In this document: positions 1 to 7,617 of the stretch, piece after piece
How positions within the stretch are numbered: the first letter of the stretch is position 1
Layout of the letters: the number at the start of each line of letters is the position of its first letter
Assembly: GCA_937911935.1 (NCBI GenBank)
Contig: CALDQH010000063.1
Coordinates: forward strand, 1-24,646
Direction: 5' to 3'
Length of the DNA stretch: 24,646 bases
Source: an uncultured Bacteroidales bacterium
Lineage (GTDB): Bacteria; Bacteroidota; Bacteroidia; Bacteroidales; Paludibacteraceae
Notes under the pieces: model-generated
Told to the model about the DNA's origin: nothing
Database searches by the model: none
What the model saw: the letters and a program-made list of their open reading frames with translations, nothing else
Translations under genes and position numbers: made by a program

Positions 1-289
1 CTACGCTGATTTCGCCATTCATCACTTGGTAATAGTTTGAATACACCATCGAGGCACCCGTGTCATCGGCTACCGAAACAAAACGTTTTAACGATGTTTT
101 AGACAACTCAAGGGGCGATGTTTTAAGGTACAACAAGGCATACTCAGTTTCTAATCCTTGTAATAAAGTCAACAGCGATGCATCGCCTACGTTTTTTCCT
201 AACACCACGCATTTATCTGCGCCAGCATCTATAAATGTTTGTTGCAACATTTCGTTTTGTTGCAAAAGAACTGCGGTAATTTTATTCAT
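1..289 (-). CDS. Glycosyltransferase-like protein, N-terminal fragment (cut by window edge)
   Basis: The minus-strand frame from the ATG at 289-287 stays open to the window edge, giving 96 codons that begin MNKITAVLLQQNEMLQQTF. The start lies 22 nt after the stop of the amidase gene, so the two are probably co-transcribed. Visible stretches (an early 'DAGADK' turn, then 'ETEYALLYLKTSPLEL', then a 'DDTGASMVYSNYY' segment) resemble the front half of GT-A (family 2-like) glycosyltransferases of Bacteroidales, where an acidic motif follows the nucleotide-sugar pocket. That match is from memory of the family. The DxD motif and the acceptor half are outside the window, so donor and acceptor cannot be named. 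No signal peptide is visible, which suggests a cytoplasmic or membrane-associated enzyme. The existence of the gene is fairly sure; its function is tentative. Confidence 0.6.
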   Translation of the reverse strand, partial: MNKITAVLLQQNEMLQQTFIDAGADKCVVLGKNVGDASLLTLLQGLETEYALLYLKTSPLELSKTSLKRFVSVADDTGASMVYSNYYQVMNGEISV

Positions 290-311
290 GTTTAATGTTG
301 AGTGTTTAATT

Positions 312-2987
312 TTATTCTAAAAGTAATTTCATTAAGTAACGGCGAGATTCATCGCCTATAATGCTCTCAAAAGGAAATCCTGCTACAATAATTTTTGATC
401 GTTTGCCTGTTTTTATAACAGCAGGCAAGTTGGTATCGGTATAATGCACCAAGGTTTTTCCATTTTTATCAATGGGCAGTAAAGCTTGTACATTTTGCAC
501 AAAATATTGATTGCTATTGGGCCACATCTGTAAATGATAAAAAGTAGATTGCAAAGGGGCATACAGCAATCCGCTTTGCGTAGCCGTATCTTGTTGCAAG
601 GCATAGCGCAACCCTTTTTGCATAAAAATTTCCGATTTTTTAGACGACGCCACGTATGCACCCGTAATAATGAGTCTATGTTTTTTATGCTGAACATAGT
701 CAAAAAGAGCCTGTTGTATATTGTTAGGATACAATTCAAACAAGGGCGTATCGCATTGTTCACCAAGAATAAGGTCAACCACATCGTAGCTATTTATATT
801 TATTATAGCTTCCTTACTGCACGACGAGAAAGAATATCCATTATCGCGCAATGCTTTTCCATGAATATAGGGATAATTGAACGTATTGCCCTGAATTACC
901 ATGGCGGTATCTCTGTGCGATGCACCCCATCCTGGATTTGCATCTGTTTTATAGGGTTTAGTTGGATTAAACTCGTATTGTTCGCCTACAAACGACAAAT
1001 CGTAATGGTACGGGATGCCATAATCCAACTCGTGTTTAAAGCCTACCTCTGTTTCTGTTGCAAAATAATGAGGCGAAGCCACCCTATCAAAAGCATTGAT
1101 AATTAGCGCTTCACCATTTGATTTAGATACTTGACACACAGCCAGTTCTTCGGACGAAAAACTTTCACCTCCAGGATTCAATGCCACTACTTTGTATCGA
1201 TACAAAACATCTTTTTCGATGGGCAGCGTGCATGATGTGCCTTTTATCAAGACGCCATTATCAAAACTACCATCCTCTTTACGGGTATAAACTTTGTAAG
1301 ATGTAGGAAACGCCGTGGGTTCTAATTTATCGACCGATGGTTTCCAGCTTAGTTGCACCGAATCGTTCTTAAGCAAAGCAGAGAACGTGGTAATGGGCAA
1401 TGGTTGCACCACATAACCTGTGCCGTACATTTCTGACAGATAACGAAGCGACGCCTTGTAAATAGCCCTTGCCACGGTAAACTGAAAAGCAGGATGATGC
1501 GCGTAACGCATATCGGCAAAATTTTGATGAGACAACAACTCGATAATCAATGAGGGAACTGCAGGGATGCGTGTTTCTACATAGCTACGATGCCAAATAC
1601 CACGCGATGGCCACTCTATTTTAAAGGTAGCTTGCAAATCGGATACTAATTGTTTGAGGGCATAGTTAGCAAAATCATTGTTCGTAAGTTGGTTATACCC
1701 TGTAGGCGAAAGCGAATCGGATGTGCAAACCACCAACGTACCAATAATACTATCGGTAGTACCTACCCCCGCATCGGTATGCAAAGCCAACGACAAATCC
1801 AAAGGAATACCTACGCCTGGATAATCGGGATTCACAATCGAACCACCACTCAAATAATTGGTCCATTTGGCCCTACCATACAGGTCGTCATAATAATCGT
1901 TGTCTTTATCGGGTTTTTGATGATACAAAATACTATCGGGCGCACCAAACTGACGCAAGTAATACACTGCCGCATCCACAAAGGCTGGCAATTTATCGTC
2001 CAACACACTACATCCACCCCCTACATACACACGTGTAATATCCCAATCTTTTTTATCTGCTTGGTTATAAAAACGAACCTCAACGCTGTCCTTTATATAT
2101 AGTGGATCTAAATACAGCCATGTATCTCCACCTATGGTTGTGTTTATTTGGTACGATGTAGTTACACCTCCATGCAATACATCGCACGTTAGTTTGGTAG
2201 CCTTACAGCCTGTAGGATAAGCAATGCGTACCCAATAATTGTCTGGATTTGTGATATTTCCTTTAAAAATGAGCGTATCCGAAACTTGTTGAGTCGTTGA
2301 GTCGTTGAGTCGTTTAGTTGAAAACAACTCCACCCCCTCGTTGTGCCAATCGCGTTCGCGAGGCATGTACACCTCAGCACCCGCACCTCTAAGCATCGGA
2401 AGTAAATAATTCAGCACAATTTGCGTACTGAGCATATCCTCTACCGTACCAAAAAGTGCAGGACGTTGCCAACGAATTCTGTCGTTGTTTTTGTCATAAT
2501 AAAGCCCATGACTATTCCACAGAGCAATGTTTCTACCAAGCAACCCTTGCGATGGTTGCCAAGGGTTAGACAAATGCACAAGTGCAGTTTGTCCTGTCTT
2601 ATAGGGCAAATATCGGCTCTTATCCACATCGCTTTTTTTACGAAGATAGTTTGGAACAAACGCCTCGATGGGATGTTTTCGGCTAACAAGACTCAACTGA
2701 TATTTTTGATACGATGCAGGCAATTGCGCCTTTAGCGAATCGTAGATATCCGCCACAATGCTATCGTTCATGGGAATATTAGAAAGGTGTTCGCCCACCT
2801 CTACGATGCATTTTTTGCCATCGATGGTAATGGATTCAACCTTGTATTCGTTAATCACATTATTGATGGCAGTGGTATGGTAAGAGAATTTCTTGATGGG
2901 CAAACGACGCACTTTTTGCGGTTTGGCAAAGGCTCCTAAACCTGCCAAACACAACAACATGGTTAGTATAAAAAATCGCCTAATCAT
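312..2987 (-). CDS. Secreted N-acetylmuramoyl-L-alanine amidase-like protein with inserted golvesin-type and FnIII domains ('xanthan lyase'-like annotation)
   Basis: 891 aa. Residues 1-21 are a signal peptide (MIRRFF, hydrophobic core, 'GAFA' before KPQ). Residues about 150-500 carry a split Amidase_3-like zinc hydrolase core: His160 in 'NSHGLYYD', Glu183 in 'TVED', His403 in 'ALHTDAG' and Glu483 in 'SLIIELLSHQN' sit where the metal ligands and catalytic acid of peptidoglycan amidases are expected. Between Glu183 and His403 lies a beta-rich insert (about 225-345) resembling golvesin/xanthan-lyase carbohydrate-binding modules. Residues about 530-620 look like fibronectin type III, and the last 270 residues are an unrecognised alpha/beta region. 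Homologues in Bacteroidales are often labelled xanthan lyase; the residues point instead to cleavage of the MurNAc-L-Ala bond in the periplasm. A -7 box lies 18 nt upstream. An octanucleotide repeat is embedded in the frame at 2288-2319. Catalytic assignment is inference. Confidence 0.8.
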   Translation of the reverse strand: MIRRFFILTMLLCLAGLGAFAKPQKVRRLPIKKFSYHTTAINNVINEYKVESITIDGKKCIVEVGEHLSNIPMNDSIVADIYDSLKAQLPASYQKYQLSLVSRKHPIEAFVPNYLRKKSDVDKSRYLPYKTGQTALVHLSNPWQPSQGLLGRNIALWNSHGLYYDKNNDRIRWQRPALFGTVEDMLSTQIVLNYLLPMLRGAGAEVYMPRERDWHNEGVELFSTKRLNDSTTQQVSDTLIFKGNITNPDNYWVRIAYPTGCKATKLTCDVLHGGVTTSYQINTTIGGDTWLYLDPLYIKDSVEVRFYNQADKKDWDITRVYVGGGCSVLDDKLPAFVDAAVYYLRQFGAPDSILYHQKPDKDNDYYDDLYGRAKWTNYLSGGSIVNPDYPGVGIPLDLSLALHTDAGVGTTDSIIGTLVVCTSDSLSPTGYNQLTNNDFANYALKQLVSDLQATFKIEWPSRGIWHRSYVETRIPAVPSLIIELLSHQNFADMRYAHHPAFQFTVARAIYKASLRYLSEMYGTGYVVQPLPITTFSALLKNDSVQLSWKPSVDKLEPTAFPTSYKVYTRKEDGSFDNGVLIKGTSCTLPIEKDVLYRYKVVALNPGGESFSSEELAVCQVSKSNGEALIINAFDRVASPHYFATETEVGFKHELDYGIPYHYDLSFVGEQYEFNPTKPYKTDANPGWGASHRDTAMVIQGNTFNYPYIHGKALRDNGYSFSSCSKEAIININSYDVVDLILGEQCDTPLFELYPNNIQQALFDYVQHKKHRLIITGAYVASSKKSEIFMQKGLRYALQQDTATQSGLLYAPLQSTFYHLQMWPNSNQYFVQNVQALLPIDKNGKTLVHYTDTNLPAVIKTGKRSKIIVAGFPFESIIGDESRRYLMKLLLE
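2288..2319. repeat. Four-copy octanucleotide tract inside the amidase reading frame
   Basis: Read on the minus strand this is four 8-nt units of the form (G/A)ACT(A/C)AAC. It encodes about residues 223-234 of the amidase (STKRLNDSTTQQ), just before the inserted beta domain. It matches the intergenic tract at 9477-9508 at 28 of 32 positions when aligned by eye. Confidence 0.8.
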
Positions 2988-3005
2988 CGACTAAAAATCA
3001 AAAAC

Positions 3006-3013
3006 CAAATGTA
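3006..3013 (-). promoter_or_regulatory. -7 box of the amidase promoter
   Basis: TACATTTG on the minus strand matches the Bacteroidota -7 consensus TAnnTTTG and lies 18 nt before the amidase ATG. No clear -33 TTTG is seen at the usual distance; the nearest TTTG is only 12 nt upstream of the box. Confidence 0.55.
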
Positions 3014-3171
3014 CAATTTTTTTTGCAAACCACTAAGATATTCATTTGTTATAATGCGTACGTTGCAAAAAAAACACACATTTTGGCTAAGACAAAATAC
3101 TTTCACGCCTACACCACACAATAATCTCCATACATTTATGTTATATGAATGTAACCTATCTTGTTTATACC

Positions 3172-4629
3172 ATGAAAAACATCCTTTTTTCTGCCTTGCT
3201 ATGTTTGAGCGTATTAGTAATTTCGTGCACAAGCGAACAAAACAATGCTAACTACACCTTTCAAATTCCCCGTTCGCTTATTAAAGAAGCAAAAAATACT
3301 CCAACCGTTCCTGCCTTTACCAAAAAGATAGCCGATACGGAGCTTATCTGCTACTTAGTAGATACTTGCACAGGCAAATTGGATGGTGCTCCCGTAGAAA
3401 TCAACATGACAGAGATCGGGAATCCCATAGCAACCGCCAATGCTGTTTTCACCATGCAAAAAGAGAGTGTCGAAAACGACCAATTTTCCATCCAATTTCC
3501 CGAAATGGTAGGAACAACACAGGTTCAGTGCGTCATTATGACTGATTCGGTGTGGCATTCTTTTTGGTGCTTTATTGAACCAGGCAAAACCAACAAAATT
3601 TGGGTCGATCTAACCCAAACAAAAGATGAATACAACACCATCTACTCCAATAACGCTTACAATGCCCTTAACTATACTCTTAACAGCGTACCTTTTCCAT
3701 ATTACAGGGATCAGTTTAACATTCCCAAAGAAACTTACCTAACGACAGACCAACAAACCTTCATCGACATAATCATGCACCAGCATGATTCCGTTATGGC
3801 TTGCATTGCAAAGGACACCCTATCGGACTTTGTTCGTTCCTACTTTATAGAACATACCAAATTCAATAGTTATACCCTTATACATAACTATAACCATGTT
3901 AAGTCATACCACAGCAAAAAAGAAGTTCCAGCCGAACAAAGCATCACAGCAGAGCTATTAGCAAAGTCTTTTTCGGACTTACAATTGGATCCTACATGGC
4001 TGCTGTATCTTACAGATCCAAGTTATTATTACATTAGGAATAGTGCATGGGATTTCAAAAGTTATCCGTCTGAAATATACTCTCTAATACAGCTCATCAA
4101 ACTTTGCGCCAAATTTGAACAAGAGCTATGGAAAGACGCGCCCGAAGATGCTGCTGATTTTATTGGCGACGATTTTTGCATCGCAGCCTATAAACATTAC
4201 CGTGAACAATGCATACAAGCACATAGCCGTTCCAAAGGAGTTTATACAGAAGAGACTCCTAACGTTTCCATGGACAAATTATTGACTACGATAGTAGAGA
4301 AATACCCCAGAAAACCTTTGGTGGTTGATTTTTGGGGAACGGGTTGTGGACCTTGCATGTTGGATCTTCGCCAAAATGAAGCTAAAAAAGACGAACAAAC
4401 CACCTACGTATACATTACTTGCGACAGATGGTCATCTACAACCGAGTGGAATAAAACCATTAACAAGGTAAAAGGACATCACTATTACGTATCCGACGAT
4501 GCCTTCGACTACATGATGGAACAAGTAGGTCATAAGCAAGGAAGCATTCCCTTTAAAGTACACTACGACAACAACGGAAAGATCGTAAAAACGGTAGTAG
4601 GTTATTATCCTTCGGGCAGTGAACCTTAA
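3172..4629 (+). CDS. TlpA-like thioredoxin-fold lipoprotein
   Basis: 485 aa from the ATG at 3172. An upstream in-frame ATG at 3145 would put nine extra residues before a standard lipoprotein signal, so 3172 is preferred. The lipobox V-I-S-C places the acylated cysteine at residue 19, indicating a membrane lipoprotein facing the periplasm or surface. Residues about 45-150 form a beta-rich N-terminal domain with several cysteines, about 185-350 are mostly helical, and about 365-485 are a thioredoxin fold with redox motif C392-G-P-C395 (after 'DFWGTG') and cis-Pro460 in 'GSIPF'. TlpA-like proteins reduce or isomerise disulfides outside the cytoplasm. Bacteroidota encode many such large variants whose substrates are unknown. 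It converges on mnmA with 36 nt between the stops. A weak -7 box (TACATTTA) lies at 3131-3138. Confidence 0.82.
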   Translation: MKNILFSALLCLSVLVISCTSEQNNANYTFQIPRSLIKEAKNTPTVPAFTKKIADTELICYLVDTCTGKLDGAPVEINMTEIGNPIATANAVFTMQKESVENDQFSIQFPEMVGTTQVQCVIMTDSVWHSFWCFIEPGKTNKIWVDLTQTKDEYNTIYSNNAYNALNYTLNSVPFPYYRDQFNIPKETYLTTDQQTFIDIIMHQHDSVMACIAKDTLSDFVRSYFIEHTKFNSYTLIHNYNHVKSYHSKKEVPAEQSITAELLAKSFSDLQLDPTWLLYLTDPSYYYIRNSAWDFKSYPSEIYSLIQLIKLCAKFEQELWKDAPEDAADFIGDDFCIAAYKHYREQCIQAHSRSKGVYTEETPNVSMDKLLTTIVEKYPRKPLVVDFWGTGCGPCMLDLRQNEAKKDEQTTYVYITCDRWSSTTEWNKTINKVKGHHYYVSDDAFDYMMEQVGHKQGSIPFKVHYDNNGKIVKTVVGYYPSGSEP

Positions 4630-4665
4630 AAACGAACCATGGAAGTTGTAGCTTGCATAGATTTC

Positions 4666-5718
4666 CTAATCTTCCTCAATAATTCCACCACCTAGTAGCA
4701 GCTCTCCACGATAAAACGCAGCGGCTTGGCCGGGAGCTATGGCTGTTAAAGGTTCGTGCAGGCAAACCAGCAAGGTGTTATCGGGCTGAAGCGTAACGGT
4801 ACAGTGATTTTCTTGTTTTCGATAACGAATTTTTACAACAACATCTTCTTTACCTAATAGTTGCGATGGGTTAACCATGTTCCAATCCTTTAAACGCATC
4901 TGCGTACGCTCTAACGACTTTAAATCGCCCAGCACCACCTTGTTTTCGGTTGGCACAATTTCTTTTACAAAGACCGCTTGATTCAGGTTGATACCCAAAC
5001 CTCGCCTTTGACCAACGGTATAAAATGGATAACCTTGGTGCCATGCGATAAAATTTCCATTGGCATCCACAAATTTACCCTTTTGGATAGCCTCAGTTGG
5101 AACCATATCTTTAAGAAAAGAGCGATAATCCATGGGACAGAAGCATACACCAAGGCTGTCTTTCTTATGGGCAACTTTTATAAAACCGCGCTCCTGAGCA
5201 ATCTCACGAACGCACTGTTTGGTTAATCCACCCAAAGGCAAAACCATTCGCTCCAAAATATCCTGCGGCAAGCCCCACAAAAAAAACGATTGGTTTTTAT
5301 CCTCGTCAACACCATTGATAATATGCCAAAAGCCGTCGATTTGTTGTTTTTGAACATAGTGACCCGTCGCCAAATAATAAATGCCCATTTCGTCGGCAAT
5401 TTGACGGAGCAAAGGCCACTTTAAGTAATTGTTGCAAAGGGTGCAAGGAACAGGCGTATGCCCCGCCATATATTCACGAATAAAATAGTCGATGATAGTG
5501 GATTGAAAAATTTCACGCTGATCAGAAACAATGTGCTCTATGCCAAGTCGATGACACAACTGGCGCGCATCGTCCAAATACTCGGTGCTATCATTCTTCT
5601 CGTAGAAACGGAAGGTTACACCAACTACCTCGTATCCAGCATCTTGCAATAGCAGTGCCGCCACAGAGCTATCCGTGCCGCCACTCATACCCAACAAAAC
5701 CTTTTTCTTTACTTCCAT
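4666..5718 (-). CDS. mnmA: tRNA-specific 2-thiouridylase MnmA (possible paralogue)
   Basis: 350 aa starting at MEVKKKVLLG. An upstream in-frame ATG at 5742 is rejected because it lies beyond the promoter box. MnmA adenylates C2 of wobble uridine (U34) in tRNA-Lys, Glu and Gln and inserts sulfur. Seen: PP-loop S12-G-G-T-D-S-S (the usual residue after GG is V), Cys95 in 'CTLCN' where the first catalytic cysteine of the family lies, 'ATGHYV', 'DKNQSFFLWGL', Cys192 in 'LGVCFCP' at the persulfide-carrying position, and 'YTVGQRRGLGI' at the start of the central domain. Each catalytic cysteine has a close second one (Cys92, Cys194). Several Bacteroidales carry two or three MnmA paralogues, so this may not be the main copy. 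mnmD, for the same nucleotide, is at 15257. It is divergent from the Nudix gene. Confidence 0.9.
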   Translation of the reverse strand: MEVKKKVLLGMSGGTDSSVAALLLQDAGYEVVGVTFRFYEKNDSTEYLDDARQLCHRLGIEHIVSDQREIFQSTIIDYFIREYMAGHTPVPCTLCNNYLKWPLLRQIADEMGIYYLATGHYVQKQQIDGFWHIINGVDEDKNQSFFLWGLPQDILERMVLPLGGLTKQCVREIAQERGFIKVAHKKDSLGVCFCPMDYRSFLKDMVPTEAIQKGKFVDANGNFIAWHQGYPFYTVGQRRGLGINLNQAVFVKEIVPTENKVVLGDLKSLERTQMRLKDWNMVNPSQLLGKEDVVVKIRYRKQENHCTVTLQPDNTLLVCLHEPLTAIAPGQAAAFYRGELLLGGGIIEED

Positions 5719-5722
5719 AAAA

Positions 5723-5730
5723 CAAAGATA
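5723..5730 (-). promoter_or_regulatory. -7 box of mnmA, 4 nt before the ATG
   Basis: TATCTTTG on the minus strand matches TAnnTTTG. The final G is separated from the mnmA start codon by only 4 nt, so transcription should begin at or next to the A of the ATG. No strong -33 element is seen. Confidence 0.55.
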
Positions 5731-5784
5731 ACAAGAAATCAACTATTCTACCGCATACTTTGATTACAATCGGCCATTTTTTTG

Positions 5785-5792
5785 TACATTTG
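5785..5792 (+). promoter_or_regulatory. -7 box of the Nudix-kinase operon, 4 nt before the ATG
   Basis: TACATTTG matches TAnnTTTG, with a TTTG at 5759-5762 as a plausible -33 element (22-nt spacer). Only 4 nt separate the box from the ATG at 5797, implying a leaderless or near-leaderless transcript. Confidence 0.65.
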
Positions 5793-5796
5793 CTTT

Positions 5797-6315
5797 ATGA
5801 AAGAAGAATTATTTCCATTGGTTGATGAAAGTGGCAACGTAATTGGCACAGCCACACGCAAAGAATGCCATTCGGGCACGTTTTGGTTGCACCCTGTAGT
5901 GCACTTGCACGTTTTTAACAGCAAAGGCCAACTGTATATGCAAAAACGAGCCCTTACCAAAGATGTACAACCTGGCAAGTGGGATACCGCCGTTGGCGGT
6001 CACGTTGATGCAGGCGAAAGCATCCAAGAAGCACTCAAACGCGAGGTACGCGAAGAATTAGGCATTACCCAAGCCACCATGCTACCCCTATTTACTTACC
6101 CTTATCGTTCCACCACCGAATACGAATTGGTCAACGCCTATTACACCGTATACGATGGTCCTATCACCCCCGATATAGAAGAGGTAGCCGATGGCAAATT
6201 TTGGTCGATAGACGACATCAAAAATGCCATAGGTAAAAACATCCTTACCCCTAACTTTGAAATGGAGTTTGAAAAACTTATTGCTGCCATCCCTTTAACC
6301 ATTATACACGCATGA
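5797..6315 (+). CDS. Nudix hydrolase (YfcD / isopentenyl-diphosphate isomerase-like)
   Basis: 172 aa from MKEELFPLVDE. An in-frame ATG at 5782 lies upstream of the promoter box and is rejected. The Nudix box is complete: G68, E74, R82-E83, E86-E87, G89 in the order GX5EX7REUXEEXGU; these glutamates bind the metal that assists pyrophosphate hydrolysis. The preceding 'GTFWLHPVVHLHVF' and 'MQKRALTKDVQPGKWDTAVGGHV' stretches are typical of the YfcD/Idi-like branch (length about 170 aa). True Idi isomerases need extra catalytic Cys and Glu residues that I cannot assign here, so a hydrolase of unknown nucleotide-like substrate is the safer call. The stop overlaps the next start in an ATGA at 6312-6315, indicating translational coupling to the downstream kinase. 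Confidence 0.85.
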   Translation: MKEELFPLVDESGNVIGTATRKECHSGTFWLHPVVHLHVFNSKGQLYMQKRALTKDVQPGKWDTAVGGHVDAGESIQEALKREVREELGITQATMLPLFTYPYRSTTEYELVNAYYTVYDGPITPDIEEVADGKFWSIDDIKNAIGKNILTPNFEMEFEKLIAAIPLTIIHA

Positions 6316-7145
6316 AACTTGTAGCAGACAGCGGCTCTACTAAAACAGCCTGGGCTGTGGTAGAAAATCCTAACCACGTAATAAAAACCGATGGCATCAA
6401 TCCTATTTTTATGGATAGCGATGCTATCGAAAATACGTTGCGCACCCAGTTATTGCCCAATCTTTCGCAAACTATCACCGAAGTGTATTTTTACGGAGCA
6501 GGTTGCGCAAACCAAGAAAAAAACGATGTGGTAAAACAAGCCCTACAAGCTGTATTTGGGGATATAAAGATAGAAATTGCCTCCGATTTATTGGGTGCAG
6601 CCCGCGGCTTATGCGGTCATCAAGACGGTATAGCTTGCATCCTTGGAACAGGCTCAAACTCATGCCTTTACCAAAACGGCAACATCAGTTGGAACGTACC
6701 TGCCTTAGGGTTTATCTTGGGTGATGAAGGTAGCGGCGCCGTACTAGGAAAACTGCTTATGGGCAATCTTTTTAAGAATCAATTGCCCGATGAAGTAAAA
6801 AAAGATTTTGAGCAAACATACGGTTTAGGCATGATGGATGTGATAGAAAAAGTATATCGCCAACCCCTACCCAACCGCTTTTTAGCCTCGTTTGGGCCAT
6901 TTATATCCAAACATATTGCCGTACCAGAAGTTTACAATATGGTATATGGTGCACTAGAAAGTTTCATTGTACGCAACGTAAAACAATATCCATACAGCAC
7001 CTTACCCGTTTATTTTACAGGCTCTATTGCCTATTATTTTGCCGATATTTTGCACAATTTAGCCAGCAAACATCAGTTTTGCATAGGCCGTATAGAAAAA
7101 GACCCACTTCAGGGGTTGGTGGACTTTCATTTAAAAGAGAGTTGA
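6312..7145 (+). CDS. BadF/BadG/BcrA/BcrD-type ATPase, probable N-acetylglucosamine kinase-like sugar kinase
   Basis: 277 aa. The ASKHA (actin/hexokinase) fold is indicated by phosphate-1 loop D6-S-G-S-T-K-T at the N terminus, phosphate-2 loop 'GTGSNS' (112-117), and 'GFILGDEGSGAVLG' (about 133-146), which in N-acetylglucosamine kinases contributes to the active site. Proteins of this length in Bacteroidales are annotated as BadF-type ATPases. They lack the iron-sulfur cysteines of true benzoyl-CoA reductase activators, and the best functional guess is phosphorylation of an amino sugar salvaged from the cell wall. It overlaps the Nudix gene by 4 nt and shares its promoter; a terminator follows at 7178. 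Confidence 0.78.
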   Translation: MKLVADSGSTKTAWAVVENPNHVIKTDGINPIFMDSDAIENTLRTQLLPNLSQTITEVYFYGAGCANQEKNDVVKQALQAVFGDIKIEIASDLLGAARGLCGHQDGIACILGTGSNSCLYQNGNISWNVPALGFILGDEGSGAVLGKLLMGNLFKNQLPDEVKKDFEQTYGLGMMDVIEKVYRQPLPNRFLASFGPFISKHIAVPEVYNMVYGALESFIVRNVKQYPYSTLPVYFTGSIAYYFADILHNLASKHQFCIGRIEKDPLQGLVDFHLKES

Positions 7146-7177
7146 TCCCTCGCCCGCTGCGCGGGGCGATGAACATT

Positions 7178-7200
7178 AAAATCTCTTTCAGGGATTTTTT
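7178..7200 (+). terminator. Intrinsic terminator of the Nudix-kinase operon
   Basis: AAAATCTCT pairs with AGGGATTTT (9 bp, one G-T) around a 3-nt loop TTC, and the 3' side runs into six T. It starts 33 nt after the kinase stop. A GC-rich imperfect hairpin (7151-7168) lies between them. Confidence 0.65.
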
Positions 7201-7275
7201 CGCAACTATCGTTGCTCAAAGAGAGGAATTACGTCGTTGCACTCCGTGATCCCTTCCTCTGCCACGGGCGTCCCT

Positions 7276-7420
7276 GCAAATAAATTAAAAATAAGAGGTT
7301 ATATACTTTGTATATTTACTTTTTTGTCTGACTTGTCGCATACAAACAAATTTGTTGCTCCATTCAGACAAAAAAAAGACAGCAACTTGAGTTGCTGTCT
7401 CTTATTTTTAATTTATTTGC
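7276..7420. repeat. 145-bp nested inverted-repeat structure abutting tRNA-Ser
   Basis: The outer arms 7276-7297 and 7399-7420 are perfect 22-bp inverted repeats beginning GCAAATAAATT. Nested inside are a 6-bp hairpin (ATATAC/GTATAT around 7300-7314), a perfect 12-bp inverted repeat (7320-7331 with 7364-7375) and the hairpin that terminates the tRNA transcript (7377-7400). The outer repeat ends exactly on the last (discriminator) base of the tRNA gene. No flanking direct repeat is evident. It could be a small non-autonomous mobile element or a compound terminator. Confidence 0.75.
7370..7400 (-). terminator. Intrinsic terminator of tRNA-Ser
   Basis: Read on the minus strand, AGACAGCAAC and GTTGCTGTCT form a perfect 10-bp stem with a 4-nt loop, followed by a run of T (7376 down to 7370). 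It begins 20 nt past the tRNA 3' end and overlaps the outer inverted repeat by two bases. Confidence 0.8.
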
Positions 7421-7506
7421 GGAAAGAGAGGGATTCGAACCCCCGGTACAGTTACCCGTACACCGCATTTCGAGTGCGGCCCATTCGACCACTCTGGCAT
7501 CTTTCC
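7420..7506 (-). tRNA. tRNA-Ser (anticodon CGA)
   Basis: 87 nt folding as a class II tRNA. The acceptor stem is GGAAAGA/TCTTTCC with discriminator G at 7420. The anticodon stem CCGCA/TGCGG encloses loop CTCGAAA, anticodon CGA (plus-strand positions 7470-7472), reading serine codon UCG. The long variable arm (GTAC stem with GTAC) is diagnostic of serine, and the T arm has TTCGAAT. CCA is not encoded. It is similar throughout to E. coli tRNA-Ser(CGA) as remembered. Its own promoter lies at 7517-7550 and a terminator at 7370-7400. Confidence 0.96.
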
Positions 7507-7516
7507 AAAAGCGATG

Positions 7517-7550
7517 CAAAGGTAAATAAAATAATTGATAAATGAGAAAG
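7517..7550 (-). promoter_or_regulatory. Promoter of tRNA-Ser
   Basis: TACCTTTG (minus strand, 7524-7517) matches TAnnTTTG, 10 nt before the mature tRNA 5' end. CTTTCTC (7550-7544) lies 19 nt upstream of it, at the -33 position; the same heptamer occurs at this position in the DUF1015 and SulP promoters. Confidence 0.7.
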
Positions 7551-7582
7551 AAGAAAAAAAGAATTTTAAAAATATTTTTTTC

Positions 7583-7590
7583 TACTTTTG
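7583..7590 (+). promoter_or_regulatory. -7 box of the DUF4491 gene
   Basis: TACTTTTG matches TAnnTTTG and lies 27 nt before the ATG at 7618. The region is very AT-rich and lies back to back with the tRNA promoter. Confidence 0.5.
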
Positions 7591-7617
7591 TTATTCATAT
7601 AATCAACCATACCGTTT

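Noticed and set aside
60..320. 86-codon plus-strand ORF
   Set aside because: It lies opposite the glycosyltransferase-like N terminus and the 22-nt gap behind it; composition is not protein-like.
534..1106. 190-codon plus-strand ORF opposite the amidase
   Set aside because: It is a shadow of the amidase gene, with cysteine/isoleucine-rich composition and no recognisable domain.
7151..7168. GC-rich hairpin CGCCC/GGGCG as terminator of the kinase gene
   Set aside because: No T-run follows; the A/T-flanked hairpin at 7178-7200 is the better terminator.
7237..7545. 102-codon plus-strand ORF ending in ERDSNPRYSYPYTAFRVRPIRPLWH
   Set aside because: The C-terminal part is the antisense translation of tRNA-Ser, a well-known annotation artefact, and the rest crosses the nested inverted repeat.
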